DNA of 64,000 nucleotides from JAHIYU01 sp964476155 (lineage in GTDB: Bacteria > Krumholzibacteriota > Krumholzibacteriia > LZORAL124-64-63): assembly GCA_964476155.1 (NCBI GenBank), contig CAYYYS010000003.1, positions 1 through 64,000 on the forward strand. The letters run 5' to 3'. The position numbers were made by a program, and so were the translations under genes. The notes below the pieces were generated by a model, which did not search any database, was not told the DNA's origin, and was given only the letters and a program-made list of their open reading frames with translations. This document shows, piece after piece, positions 51,288 to 60,092 of the stretch (the stretch's first letter is position 1; each line of letters starts with the position of its first letter).

Positions 51288-52604
51288 TCAGGAAGAGCTA
51301 GTGGCAGTGCCGAAACGACTGCTGAAAACCGCTCCGGTGCCAAAACAGTAGACCGTCAAATGTACGGTTAGGCTGATCACGTCGAACAGACGGGCTAGGG
51401 GCTGGAGCCCATTCAGTCCGCCAAACAGGGTGCCCAGCAAACCCGGCACCAGAATGACGATCAGGCCGAGCATGAGCGTCCACCAGGCGGAATGTTCCTG
51501 ACAACTGGGGCGTTGGCAAATGCGGGCACCCAGCAGCCTGGCCACGACACCAACCGAGACCACGCCGAGGATCAAATAGGCAAGGCCCAGCAGCGCGGCG
51601 ACGGGAATGCCGATAACGGTGACGATCAGTAAGGCCAAAGCCAGGATGAGTATGACGTGACCGATGGTCTCCCAGAGCAGACCCGCGGCAAAGGAGCGCC
51701 CGGGATTATGAACAAGATAGGACTCGGTTGCGAATAGCCGCTCTTTCGGCAGGAGCGCGAAAACCATCAGGATCAACAGGCCGAAGAGCAGCAGACCCGT
51801 CAGCTTGATCATGGCGCCGGATACACCACCGGCCAGATCGGGCAGACCGAGAAAGTCGCCCGCCAGACCGTTGCCGCCGACCGAGACGACGGTCCCATCG
51901 ACCACGGCGTCATCGTGCCGCCGTAACGAGCCGAACAACGATATGGCATCACCGTGGACATGGGCATCCTCGTCCAGGTTGAGGGCACCGCCGATAACAA
52001 CGACGCACTCGTCCACGCTGCCCAGGATCGTGGCGTCGGCCCCGATGACCACCACGTTGCCGGTGATGCGCTCGTTCACGGCCACCACGACATCGTCGCC
52101 GGTGCTGAAGATCTCGCTGCCCACGATCTTCAACTTGGGCGGCTCATCGGGCTCCTCATCGAAAATGTTGATGTTCCAGGATTCGGCGTGCTCCCGGAAC
52201 TCGCTGAGGCCGTGTTCAACATCCAGCGTATCGGGCAGCTCCGAAAGAATGGTCGCCGTGATGGCGCTGAGCCCCAGGCTGACCTTGTCGCCCCAATCCT
52301 CGGGAATATCGAAACTCAGCTCCCCGTCCGGGCTGGAGAACTTGAGCATCTCGTCATCGATGGTGACGTCTATGTCACGCAACTGCTGTTCGATTTCCTT
52401 GAAGACGTCGCCGAGGTTCTCGAGGGCCGCGTCGAATTCCATATCTTCCTGGGACGATAGGGAATCCTTCAACACGCTGATGCGCTGTAGACGTGAGGCA
52501 ATAGACTGCCGCAGGGAGTCCTGACGGCTGGCGGCGGGATCTTCGGCGATGACCATGACCGGCGACAGGATCGCCATCACACACAGCAACATGAACCCGG
52601 CCAT
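51288..52604 (-). CDS. Membrane protein with bactofilin-like beta region, cotranscribed with an ECF sigma pair
   Basis: A 438-residue protein. After a signal/anchor (MAGFMLLCVMAILSPVMVIA) there is an acidic helical segment (about 25-100), then a beta region with polymer-forming-cytoskeletal-like repeats: DDVVVAVNERITGNVVVIGADATI, GSVDECVVVIGGALNLDEDAHVHGDAISLFG (read in shorter blocks). The second half has five or six membrane helices (LTGLLLFGLLILMVFALL; VILILALALLIVTVIGIPVAALL). Proteins of this layout often sit next to ECF sigma and anti-sigma genes. Start is uncertain: 52604 avoids overlap with the anti-sigma gene but has a weak ribosome site; a GTG at 52676 would overlap it. Function unknown; an envelope stress sensor or morphogenesis protein is inference. 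Confidence 0.75.
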   Translation of the reverse strand: MAGFMLLCVMAILSPVMVIAEDPAASRQDSLRQSIASRLQRISVLKDSLSSQEDMEFDAALENLGDVFKEIEQQLRDIDVTIDDEMLKFSSPDGELSFDIPEDWGDKVSLGLSAITATILSELPDTLDVEHGLSEFREHAESWNINIFDEEPDEPPKLKIVGSEIFSTGDDVVVAVNERITGNVVVIGADATILGSVDECVVVIGGALNLDEDAHVHGDAISLFGSLRRHDDAVVDGTVVSVGGNGLAGDFLGLPDLAGGVSGAMIKLTGLLLFGLLILMVFALLPKERLFATESYLVHNPGRSFAAGLLWETIGHVILILALALLIVTVIGIPVAALLGLAYLILGVVSVGVVARLLGARICQRPSCQEHSAWWTLMLGLIVILVPGLLGTLFGGLNGLQPLARLFDVISLTVHLTVYCFGTGAVFSSRFGTATSSS

Positions 52605-52647
52605 CAAGGCCGAGCTCGCGCGCGGACGGAGTGAGGCGGTCCGCGGG

Positions 52648-53163
52648 TCAGCGTGCGGAAGAACGTTGCATGACACCGGTATAAATCCTCCGGGACGCAC
52701 TCTGGAGACGTACCAGACCCTCCGGCAGAGCGCCGGCGAGCCCAAAGGCCGCCCAACCACCGGGTAGCGCATCGGTCGCCAGACCAACAGCGGCCAGAAC
52801 GGCAAGCAAGCCGCCCACGGCACGCGTTGCCCCCGCTCGGATGAAGGCAGGCAAGGTCTCCTCGTCCAGGATTACCGGCATGCGTTCGCGGCGCAGGGGT
52901 TCCATGGCCTTGTAGGCCTCGTAAGGCACCGAATCGAGAATGCGTGCGTCAAAGTCCTCGGGCGGCGCGATGGACGGCAATCCGCCCAGCAAGCCGTAGA
53001 GGCGCTCCATTGCCTCGAGTTCCTCGTTGCAGCCTCGACATTCGCGCACATGCAGAAAAAGCGCCATGGATTCCTTGCGGGACAAGGTCTTGTCCAGGTA
53101 CGCCTGTAGTTGCGAGCGTGTCTCTGTGCAGTTCGGTGCATTCATTTGTTTGTTCTCGTTCAT
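52648..53163 (-). CDS. Anti-sigma factor with zinc-finger (zf-HC2) domain
   Basis: A 171-residue membrane protein. The N-terminal half carries the ZAS/zf-HC2 motif HVRECRGC (H-x3-C-x2-C) preceded by a helix with CTETRSQLQAYLDKTL, as in anti-sigma factors that bind ECF sigmas. A membrane helix follows (GGLLAVLAAVGLATDALPGG, about 115-135). The C-terminal tail is short and basic. GGAGGAAACATC gives an ideal ribosome site. It lies 168 nt downstream of the ECF sigma gene and upstream of the bactofilin-like membrane protein, so it probably holds the sigma at the membrane until a signal arrives. Confidence 0.88.
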   Translation of the reverse strand: MNENKQMNAPNCTETRSQLQAYLDKTLSRKESMALFLHVRECRGCNEELEAMERLYGLLGGLPSIAPPEDFDARILDSVPYEAYKAMEPLRRERMPVILDEETLPAFIRAGATRAVGGLLAVLAAVGLATDALPGGWAAFGLAGALPEGLVRLQSASRRIYTGVMQRSSAR

Positions 53164-53331
53164 GATGTTTCCTCCAGGGTCTCCTTCCCTCAGTACGGAG
53201 GCTGGTTGTTCCGGGTTCTAAAAACGAGCGCCAAATGTCAGATCAGCGCCTGCCAAAACCACCCCTACCAGCTTCCCTACGGACGCCCTCCCAGGAGGTT
53301 GCACGACGAATCGACCTTTTTTCGTCCTCTA

Positions 53332-53913
53332 TCATATATCATAAGACCGTGTTTTCAACATCTGCTGGACCATGGCCCTGGCGCGATGGATTCGGGCCTT
53401 GACCGTGCCGAGCGGCAGGTCGAGCACCGTGGCAATCTCCTCGTACGTCAGTTCCTGATCATGGCGCAGCAAAATGATGGCCTTGTAATGAGGAGGCAGG
53501 TCGGCGATGACCTCCTCCAGCTTTGTCACGGCTTCTTTGAGTTCCATGACCCGATCGGGACGGGCGCCCTTGTCGGGGATAGGGATCTCGATCTGATCCC
53601 CGTCGGGTGACGTGTATCCGTCGAGAGACAGGAACCGCAAGCGGTTTCGTCTCAGATGATCGATGCAATGGTTTGTGGCGATCCGGAAAATCCAGCTGGA
53701 GAAGGCATAGCTTTCGTCGTAACGATCCAGCAGGGAAAAGACCTTGATGAAGACTTCCTGGGCCAGATCCCGCGCATCTTCCGCGCTGTGGGTCATCCGG
53801 TAGCACAGACCGAAGATGGCGCTCCGATAGCGGGTGAGAAGTTCCTGGAAGGCTACTTCCTCGCCTCGCTTGCAACGCTTGATGAGCTTCAGGTCCTGCT
53901 TGCGGTCGAACAT
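53332..53913 (-). CDS. ECF-type RNA polymerase sigma factor
   Basis: A 193-residue extracytoplasmic-function sigma. Region 2 (about 20-90) contains LITRYRSAIFGLCYRMTH-like sequence, DARDLAQEVFIKVF and FSSWIFRIATNHCID; region 4 (about 130-190) contains LPPHYKAIILLRHDQELTYEEIATVL and GTVKARIHRARAMV. No region 3, as expected for ECF sigmas. The start at 53913 (MFDRKQD) has AGAGG 5 nt upstream. It heads the sigma/anti-sigma/membrane-protein unit and probably regulates itself. Confidence 0.95.
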   Translation of the reverse strand: MFDRKQDLKLIKRCKRGEEVAFQELLTRYRSAIFGLCYRMTHSAEDARDLAQEVFIKVFSLLDRYDESYAFSSWIFRIATNHCIDHLRRNRLRFLSLDGYTSPDGDQIEIPIPDKGARPDRVMELKEAVTKLEEVIADLPPHYKAIILLRHDQELTYEEIATVLDLPLGTVKARIHRARAMVQQMLKTRSYDI

Positions 53914-54041
53914 GGTTCCTCTCCGCGCGACGGCCCGCGGGCGCACCTGCACCCGGTCGACGGCTCCGGCGAAGATAGGCTCGGGTCATACCGTCGGTCA
54001 ACAAACGACCTGCGGATCTTGTTCTTTTCGTGGCGACCGGT

Positions 54042-55802
54042 TCATTTCACCAGGACGGACGGGCGTGTGTAACGCAAGCCCGCGGTCTCGAGCGTGAAAT
54101 GATAAATACCCGACGGCAAGGCCCGCCCCAGGGAGTCGCAACCATCCCATTCCACGCGGGTCAGTCCGGCCGGGCAAATCTCTCCATCGATAAGGCGGCG
54201 AACCTCGCGGCCCCGTGCGTCGTGAACGAACAACCGCGCGGGCGCCGGATCACGCAACTCGAAAGAGAAGGTCGTGGACGGGTTGAAGGGATTCGGTCGG
54301 TTGGGCAGCAGACGGGCCACGGTGGGAAGTCCGGGCACGCCCGTGGTCTGCCGGAGAATGGGAAAGTCGTACCAATGGTTCGGCGCCGTGCGGGGCATGC
54401 CCTCCTGTCGGCCTTCATTGTCCGCCGCCAGGATGTAGTATTCGACCGTTGTATCCTCGGCCGGCGCCGGGATAACGCCTTCGTAGAGGTCGTCACCCAG
54501 AGAACCCATGGGAACGGCGCTCCACTCCCCGCCCGCAAAGCGGAACCAGAGGCTCACACCGGCCAGACCGGCCTCGCTGCGGTCGTCGACGAAGGCGGTG
54601 ACGGCCACCGGGCCTTCCAACTCCTCGTGGATGGGCACATGGCCGACCCGCAGCATGCCCCGATCGTACACGCCCTTGGTGCGGCAGTGCAGGGCGTCGT
54701 CGGTGATGAATCCACTGTAGTAGTAACCCTCGACAGTGTAACCGGGCGCCGCCGCCTCGTAGGTCGCGAGGGCCGCCTGATCGTGGGCCGTATTGCCGAA
54801 AATGGGTACATAGATCTTATCGTTGAGAATCAAGCTGTTGGTGTACGAGGCCGGGGAACCGTAGCCGATGTCGTAACAGTAGACCCGGTGCACATCGTAG
54901 TTCCGGCCGGTCGAGGCGGTCAATGACCCCAGCAGGGTCGCTCGCTGCTCCAGCTCGACAAAGGTGTGGTGGGAAGCCCAGACCGCCTTGAGCAGGATCG
55001 TTTCCTCGTCGAGAAATTTGGCAAAGGTGTCGATGTGGTGGATGCCGCCGGACTCGATGTACTCGATCGTGTGATAAGTAGTGACACCATAGTAGTCAGA
55101 CATGAGCTGCATGACTTCGGCTTCGGACATGCCGTTGTGGGACGCTGCCTCGTTGAGCACGAGTTCGGACGACATGCCCAGATTGGCGCCGTCGGTCATG
55201 TAATTGCCGCCGGTGTGATACATGTCGTGGCTGATGACCGGCAGCCCCTGTTGCTGGGCGAAGTAGATGGGAATGAGATTGTCGTTGGGTCGCCACGGGC
55301 GATTGTAGGTGTGGTCGATGATCGTCAGGTCACCGGCCCCGTCGAAGACGTACCAGGGGCCGTAGTCGCGGGTCCAGATGGAGTCGTTGGGACGCACCAG
55401 AAATTCGACTCGGTCCATGTTCACGCCATTGGCGGCGAGATTGCTCTGGGCGGTGGATTGGTACCCGCTGGAAACGACCACGTGCAAAGTGACGTCGTCG
55501 TCCAGATCGGTCAGCAGGCCATAGGGCAGGCCCAGGGGATAGCGGATCAACACGCCGGTGGCGGGTTCCCATTCAGCCACGTTGCGCACCGGCACGAGCG
55601 GCGGTGCGTCGGCCCGGGTGCCACGGGTCGGCATGAGGTGTTCCCGCCCACGCCAAACCTCACGCTCGGCCAATGTCTCGGCCTGGGGCAGCAAGTATTC
55701 TAGATCGTCCACATCGCGTTGCAGAGGGGGTTCCGGTGCCGCCGAAGCGGTAACGACGAGCAGCAACGACAAAATCATTACGGACCGGCAACTGCGGAGC
55801 AT
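54042..55802 (-). CDS. Secreted peptidyl-arginine deiminase-like enzyme (PPAD/agmatine deiminase fold) with FlgD-like tail
   Basis: A 586-residue exported guanidino-modifying enzyme. Signal peptide at residues 1-22. The pentein-fold catalytic set is complete and spaced as in Porphyromonas PPAD: Asp146 in WTRDYGPW, His256 and Asp258 in GGIHHIDTF, Asn322 in TNSLILND, and Cys373 in DALHCRTKG. Such enzymes convert arginine (in peptides, or agmatine) to citrulline plus ammonia. An Ig-like segment (about 390-480) and a C-terminal FlgD/type IX-style domain (from LLPNRPNPFNPSTTFSFEL to PSVLVK) follow, as in PPAD, which is a type IX cargo. The start at 55802 has AAAGGG 7 nt upstream. Whether protein or small-molecule arginine is the substrate cannot be read from sequence. 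Confidence 0.88.
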   Translation of the reverse strand: MLRSCRSVMILSLLLVVTASAAPEPPLQRDVDDLEYLLPQAETLAEREVWRGREHLMPTRGTRADAPPLVPVRNVAEWEPATGVLIRYPLGLPYGLLTDLDDDVTLHVVVSSGYQSTAQSNLAANGVNMDRVEFLVRPNDSIWTRDYGPWYVFDGAGDLTIIDHTYNRPWRPNDNLIPIYFAQQQGLPVISHDMYHTGGNYMTDGANLGMSSELVLNEAASHNGMSEAEVMQLMSDYYGVTTYHTIEYIESGGIHHIDTFAKFLDEETILLKAVWASHHTFVELEQRATLLGSLTASTGRNYDVHRVYCYDIGYGSPASYTNSLILNDKIYVPIFGNTAHDQAALATYEAAAPGYTVEGYYYSGFITDDALHCRTKGVYDRGMLRVGHVPIHEELEGPVAVTAFVDDRSEAGLAGVSLWFRFAGGEWSAVPMGSLGDDLYEGVIPAPAEDTTVEYYILAADNEGRQEGMPRTAPNHWYDFPILRQTTGVPGLPTVARLLPNRPNPFNPSTTFSFELRDPAPARLFVHDARGREVRRLIDGEICPAGLTRVEWDGCDSLGRALPSGIYHFTLETAGLRYTRPSVLVK

Positions 55803-55893
55803 TGAATACCCTTTCGTATCCCTTGAAAGAAGATGCAGGGCGGGGTTGAGCGACTCCGATAAGTATATCACATCTCTTCAATTATCGTAAGTC

Positions 55894-55923
55894 TTGACAC
55901 CCTCCGGTGGGCCTGCCTAGACT
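55894..55923 (+). promoter_or_regulatory. Sigma-70 promoter of enolase
   Basis: A perfect -35 TTGACA (55894-55899), an 18-nt spacer and TAGACT (55918-55923), about 50 nt before the enolase ATG. On the opposite strand a weaker TATACT (55862-55867) could serve the divergent deiminase gene. Confidence 0.65.
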
Positions 55924-55975
55924 CGCTCCGTCTCGGGAATACGCCTTCGCCAACTCGACCGAAAGAAGCTCCACC

Positions 55976-57262
55976 ATGACGACGATAGAATCCATACAGG
56001 CCCGTCAGATCCTCGACTCGCGCGGGAATCCCACTGTTGAAGTGGAAGTATTCCTGGACAGCGGTGTGGTTGGACGCGCGGCCGTGCCGAGTGGAGCCTC
56101 GACCGGCGAGCACGAAGCCATCGAGTTGCGCGACGGCAACAAGGACCACTACCTGGGCAAGGGTGTGCTGAAGGCGGTCCAGAACGTCCAGGAAATCATC
56201 GAACCCGAGTTGCTGGACATCGATGCCACAGACCAGGTCCTGATCGATCGCATACTCTGCGAACTCGACGGCACGCCCAACAAGGAAAAACTGGGAGCAA
56301 ACGCCATCCTGGGTGTTTCGCTGGCTGTCGCCCACGCCGCCACGAACGCGATCGGGCTGCCCTTATACCAGTATTTGGGCGGCGTCGCGGCGCGCACCCT
56401 GCCGGTCCCCATGATGAACATCCTCAACGGCGGATCCCACGCGGACAACAACGTGGATATCCAGGAATTCATGATCATGCCGACCGGCGCGGAGACCTTC
56501 TCCGAGGCCCTGCAGATGGGCGCCGAGGTCTTCCACAACCTGAAGAAGGTTCTGGGCGAGAAGGGACTGGCCACCGGTGTCGGCGACGAGGGCGGCTTTG
56601 CGCCCAACCTGGGCAGCAACCGCGAAGCCCTGGACATGATCATGTTGGCGATCGACCGGGCCGGCTACAAGGCCGGCGAGGATCTCACCCTGGCCATGGA
56701 CGCGGCCGCCAGCGAGTTCTTCAAGGACGGCGCCTACCACCTGGACGCCGAGGGCGATGGCCCCTGGGACGCCGCCCGGCTGGTGGCCTTCTACGAGGAA
56801 CTGGTCAACAATTATCCCATCGTGTCGATCGAGGACGGTCTCGATGAGAACGACTGGGAAGGCTGGGGCAAGATGAACGCGGCGCTGGGTAACCGGATCC
56901 AGATCGTTGGTGACGACTTGTTCGTGACCAACCCGGAGCGACTCCGCCGCGGCATCGAGGAAGGCAGCGCCAACAGCATCCTGATCAAGTTGAACCAGAT
57001 CGGCTCGCTGACCGAGACGCTGGAGACCATCGAAATCGCCAAGCGTGCCGGCTATACCAACGTGGTCAGTCACCGCAGCGGCGAGACCGAGGACGTCACG
57101 ATCGCCAACCTGGCGGTCGCCACCAATGCCGGCCAGATCAAGACCGGTTCGTTGTGCCGCAGCGAGCGCATCGCCAAGTACAACGAACTGTTGCGCATCG
57201 AGGAAGAGCTGGGCGACCTGGCGGTTTATCCCGGCCGGGGTTGCTTCTACAACCTGGGCTGA
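55976..57262 (+). CDS. eno: Enolase
   Basis: A 428-residue glycolytic enzyme interconverting 2-phosphoglycerate and phosphoenolpyruvate. All family blocks are present: QILDSRGNPTVEVEVFL, the SGASTGEHEAIELRDG loop, MPVPMMNILNGGSHADN, GDEGGFAPNL, the metal ligands Asp/Glu/Asp in LAMDAAASEF, SIEDGLDENDW and VGDDLFVTN, the catalytic Lys in NSILIKLNQIG, and VSHRSGETED with IKTGSLCRSER. The ATG at 55976 is the family N-terminus (MTTIESIQARQILDSRG). A good promoter lies at 55894-55923. The DivIC/FtsB-like gene follows after 73 nt. Confidence 0.98.
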   Translation: MTTIESIQARQILDSRGNPTVEVEVFLDSGVVGRAAVPSGASTGEHEAIELRDGNKDHYLGKGVLKAVQNVQEIIEPELLDIDATDQVLIDRILCELDGTPNKEKLGANAILGVSLAVAHAATNAIGLPLYQYLGGVAARTLPVPMMNILNGGSHADNNVDIQEFMIMPTGAETFSEALQMGAEVFHNLKKVLGEKGLATGVGDEGGFAPNLGSNREALDMIMLAIDRAGYKAGEDLTLAMDAAASEFFKDGAYHLDAEGDGPWDAARLVAFYEELVNNYPIVSIEDGLDENDWEGWGKMNAALGNRIQIVGDDLFVTNPERLRRGIEEGSANSILIKLNQIGSLTETLETIEIAKRAGYTNVVSHRSGETEDVTIANLAVATNAGQIKTGSLCRSERIAKYNELLRIEEELGDLAVYPGRGCFYNLG

Positions 57263-57335
57263 TCCGGAGCCGACGGGATGGGCCGAAACGATCGCGGCCC
57301 ATCCCCGACACCCCATGGCGTTCAAGGAGGAACAC

Positions 57336-57734
57336 ATGGCCCGCACCCCCCGCACCAACCGTTCAGTCTCCACCGACGGTCCCTTCCTGCGCGGCGCGCC
57401 TCCGGCCGGCAAGCGGATCCGCAAACCCATGCTCTATCTGTGCGGCGTGGCGGCCATGGTCCTGCTGGGCATGGCGCTGACGGGCGAGAACGGCCTGGGG
57501 ACGCTTTTCGGTCTGCGTTCCGAACGTTTGCAGGCCGAGGGCGATGTAGAGCAGTTGCGCGAGCATCACGACGAACTTCAGGCCGGTCTGGCGGCCCTGG
57601 ACGAAGAGTCCGGCGATCCGGAAGCGCTGGAGCGCGTGGCCCGGGAAAGATACCGCATGCTCAAACCCGGCGAGACCGCCATCGAAGTCGTCGGAGAAGA
57701 CGAGTTGCCCACCGCCGATTCTCAAGAAGACTGA
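57336..57734 (+). CDS. FtsB/DivIC-like septum formation initiator protein
   Basis: A 132-residue single-pass membrane protein: basic N-terminus, membrane helix (MLYLCGVAAMVLLGMALTG, about 32-50), coiled coil (LQAEGDVEQLREHHDELQAGLAAL) and C-terminal block LERVARERYRMLKPGETAIEVV, which is the FtsB/DivIC signature. These proteins join the divisome with FtsL and FtsQ. Location just after eno is the classic context for ftsB. AAGGAGG precedes the ATG at 57336. The N-terminal arm (about 30 residues) is longer than usual. Confidence 0.88.
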   Translation: MARTPRTNRSVSTDGPFLRGAPPAGKRIRKPMLYLCGVAAMVLLGMALTGENGLGTLFGLRSERLQAEGDVEQLREHHDELQAGLAALDEESGDPEALERVARERYRMLKPGETAIEVVGEDELPTADSQED

Positions 57735-57752
57735 AGAAGATCCCGCACCAAC

Positions 57753-57782
57753 TTGACAGGGGCCGATCCCACCTCTTATATT
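57753..57782 (+). promoter_or_regulatory. Strong promoter of the initiator tRNA gene
   Basis: A perfect -35 TTGACA (57753-57758), 18-nt spacer and TATATT (57777-57782). The start of transcription would be near 57790, about 30 nt before the tRNA. Confidence 0.8.
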
Positions 57783-57820
57783 GGCCCCCGCTTCCACAGG
57801 AAGCCGAATACAGTTCTGGT

Positions 57821-57897
<77 letters not shown>

Positions 57898-57905
57898 AGT
57901 TTGAG

Positions 57906-57938
57906 CAACCTCCGGTCACGTGACCGGGGGTTGTTTTT
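57906..57938 (+). terminator. Rho-independent terminator after the initiator tRNA
   Basis: A hairpin built around CCGGTCACGTGACCGG with flanking CAACC/GGTTG pairs, followed by a run of five Ts. It lies 8 nt after the tRNA. Confidence 0.85.
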
Positions 57939-58047
57939 ATATCATGGCAACAACAAGACCTATTCCTGGTTGACATCGCATTATCTAGAATCGAATTTCG
58001 TGGGGTAACCAAATCTACGCCAGGGGCCTCATGACAGGAGAGAGATC

Positions 58048-59016
58048 ATGACCACGAACGCCGCACCCGGGAACAAGCCCCTTTGGTTTTCCATGGAGGG
58101 GATGATTCTTGAACTGTCGGCCCAGGATCTGGCGTCCGACAAGAAAGAAGACACGATCAAGTACCTGGCCAGCGGTCTGGATGAAGCGGGATACACCGTC
58201 TCTGGCCACGCGGGGAACATGCTCGAACTGCGCGCCGCCGTCGACGAGCGGATCACCGCCGGCCACGCGCTCATGCAGGATTTCAACGGCGCGGTGTCGG
58301 CCCTGACGATCGAGGACGTGGAGAACACGAAGGTGGCCGCCGCGAAACTGGCCGTCGATGTGGGCGGGGCCTTCCCCCTGCTCAAGGACCTCGCGCGCCG
58401 CCAGGACATCCTGGACATCGTGGAGCAGACCCGGCTCGACCTGCATATCGCCAAGGCCAAGACGTTGGGCGGTGAAGACGGTGTGCGCTATTTGATCACC
58501 ATCGGGATCGACGTCGACGTAGTTACCGAGGCGCTCGACATCACGCGAGAGAGTTACGACGAGGTCGTGGCCAAGATGGCCGCCGAGCAAGCCGAGCGCG
58601 AGCGGGTGATCGGCCTGCTGGAGAAGATCGCCAACGCCTCCGACGCCGAGAAGGTCAAGCACCTGATCACCAACGACGTCGCCGAGCCGCTGATCCTGGA
58701 GATCGCCGGGGTCGACCAGGGCGCCATCGACGAAGCCAACAAGCTCATGGAAGCGGAGATCGCCGAGAAGAAACGCCTGGCCGAGGAAGAGGCCGCGCGC
58801 AAGGCGGCCGAGGCCGAGGGCCCGTCCCTGGACAGCATTGACGACGACGACATGCTCGAGTATATCGAGGGCATCAAGGAGATCATGGAGTTCTCGGATG
58901 TGGAGGACGAGATCCGGACCATGTGCGAGCAGAGCGATTATCCGAAATGTCTGGTGGACATCGCGGTGAGTGAGCCGGACAAGCTGGATGAGTTGGAGAC
59001 GAAGGCCGGAGGCTAG
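58048..59016 (+). CDS. Acidic helical protein of unknown function
   Basis: A 322-residue soluble, acidic protein without signal peptide or membrane segment. The sequence suggests mostly helices: SMEGMILELSAQDLASDKKEDTI at the N-terminus, a long helical middle, a charged helix (EAEIAEKKRLAEEEAARKAAEAE, about 235-260), an Asp-rich turn (SIDDDDMLEYIEGI), and a C-terminal pair of cysteines (MCEQSDYPKC). Repeated segments around EKIANASDAEKVKHLITND hint at an internal repeat, not proven. AGGAG precedes the ATG, and a perfect terminator follows the stop, so this is a single-gene unit with probable high expression. No family is recognised. Confidence 0.7.
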   Translation: MTTNAAPGNKPLWFSMEGMILELSAQDLASDKKEDTIKYLASGLDEAGYTVSGHAGNMLELRAAVDERITAGHALMQDFNGAVSALTIEDVENTKVAAAKLAVDVGGAFPLLKDLARRQDILDIVEQTRLDLHIAKAKTLGGEDGVRYLITIGIDVDVVTEALDITRESYDEVVAKMAAEQAERERVIGLLEKIANASDAEKVKHLITNDVAEPLILEIAGVDQGAIDEANKLMEAEIAEKKRLAEEEAARKAAEAEGPSLDSIDDDDMLEYIEGIKEIMEFSDVEDEIRTMCEQSDYPKCLVDIAVSEPDKLDELETKAGG

Positions 59017-59035
59017 ATCCGCGACCAATGCAGCA

Positions 59036-59067
59036 AAAGGCCCGGGCCGCGATGGCCCGGGCTTTTT
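59036..59067 (+). terminator. Rho-independent terminator after the acidic protein gene
   Basis: Perfect GCCCGGGCC/GGCCCGGGC hairpin (loop GCGAT) followed by five Ts, 23 nt after the stop codon. It also lies 10 nt beyond the 3' end of the convergent methyltransferase gene. Confidence 0.88.
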
Positions 59068-59077
59068 CTTTCCGGAA

Positions 59078-59861
59078 TTACACCGTCTTGATCTTAACGG
59101 CCCGGGTGGCGATGAAACCGTCCATGTACGCATCCAGTGGGCCCTCGCCGGACTTGTCTTCGTAGAAGCCCACGATCGAAAATCCGGCCGCGATCTGTCC
59201 CTGGATCTGGTCTGCCAGCGAATGGCCGTAACAGACGGGATCGTCCTGGTCGATGACGAGTTCGCGAAGTTCTGTCGCCGAGAGAGCCTTCGTATCCGCA
59301 TAGGGTATGCTATGCCTGACCACCAGTTCACCCTCGTTGAAGGCCTTCAGATCGAAGATGTACTCGACGGGATTGGCGAATCCCGACAGCAAACTCCCTT
59401 GCGGCTTCAGGACACGATGAGCCTCGCGCCAGACCGGCAGAACCGATTCCACAAAACAATTTCGAGACCGGGTGAAAGACAAGATCGAAGGTCTCGTCCG
59501 TGAATCGTGAGAGGTCGCACATGTCGCCGAGTTCGGTGACGATCGCCAGATCGTGGCGTCGGGCCACCATATCGTCCTGCGCGAGTTGGGCGGAAGAATT
59601 GTCGAACACGGTCACGTCGGCGCCGGCGGCCGCCAGGATGGGACCTTGCTGGCCTCCGCCGGACGCGAGGCACAGCACCTTGCAGTTGGACAGGTCGTCC
59701 TGGAACCACGAGCGGGGTACGGGCTTCAGGGGCGTCAGCAGGAGACTCCACTCGCCGTTGCGGGCGGCTTCGATCAGGCCCGTGTCGACGGGACGGGTCC
59801 AGACGTTGCCTTTGGCGACCTGTCGATCCCAGGCTTGGCGGTTGTATTCAGGGACATCCAT
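59078..59861 (-). pseudogene. Class I SAM-dependent methyltransferase, broken by a one-base frameshift
   Basis: The N-terminal part (from ATG 59861; MDVPEYNRQAWDRQV, SAM site VLCLASGGGQQGPILAAAGADV, DNSSAQL, DLVFHPVS) and the C-terminal part (NCFVESVLPVWREAHRVLKPQG to TRAVKIKTV) are in different frames. Removing one T from the TTT at 59460-59462 (one A on the coding strand) restores FHPVSNCFVESVLPVW, the expected family sequence, and gives a complete protein of about 260 residues. All the rest is intact, so this is a recent mutation or a sequencing/assembly error in a short homopolymer. Substrate unknown. It is convergent with the acidic-protein gene and divergent from umuD. Confidence 0.85.
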
Positions 59862-60026
59862 TACTCGCTCGCAGATTCGTGTGCCGTCAGGGTCGCCAAG
59901 GCTGAATTCGCAGTGTATTCCGCTCGCCTGGCCAGAGTCAAGGCGGTGGACGAGCACGGCGAAGCTCCCGGTCCGGCCGGGGCTTCCCGTTCCCGCTTGA
60001 GCCTACGACATCCCGGAAAATAACTC

Positions 60027-60068
60027 TTGCACTCCTCCCTGATCTCGATTATCGTACGTTTATCAAAC
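60027..60068 (+). promoter_or_regulatory. Candidate promoter and operator of the umuDC operon
   Basis: TTGCAC (60027-60032), a 17-nt spacer and TATCGT (60050-60055) form a promoter candidate. Directly after it lies GTTT-ATC-AAAC (60058-60068), a perfect palindrome placed where a repressor would block initiation. It may be the local SOS box; the LexA motif of this lineage is not known to me, so this is inference. Confidence 0.45.
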
Positions 60069-60092
60069 TTCATGTACCCGAAGAGGTGAATC

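Noticed and set aside
57045..57335. Upstream extension of the FtsB/DivIC-like gene into enolase
   Set aside because: It is an out-of-frame reading of enolase; AAGGAGG before 57336 fixes the start.
56363..57430. 355-codon minus-strand frame opposite enolase
   Set aside because: Shadow of a complete and highly conserved gene.
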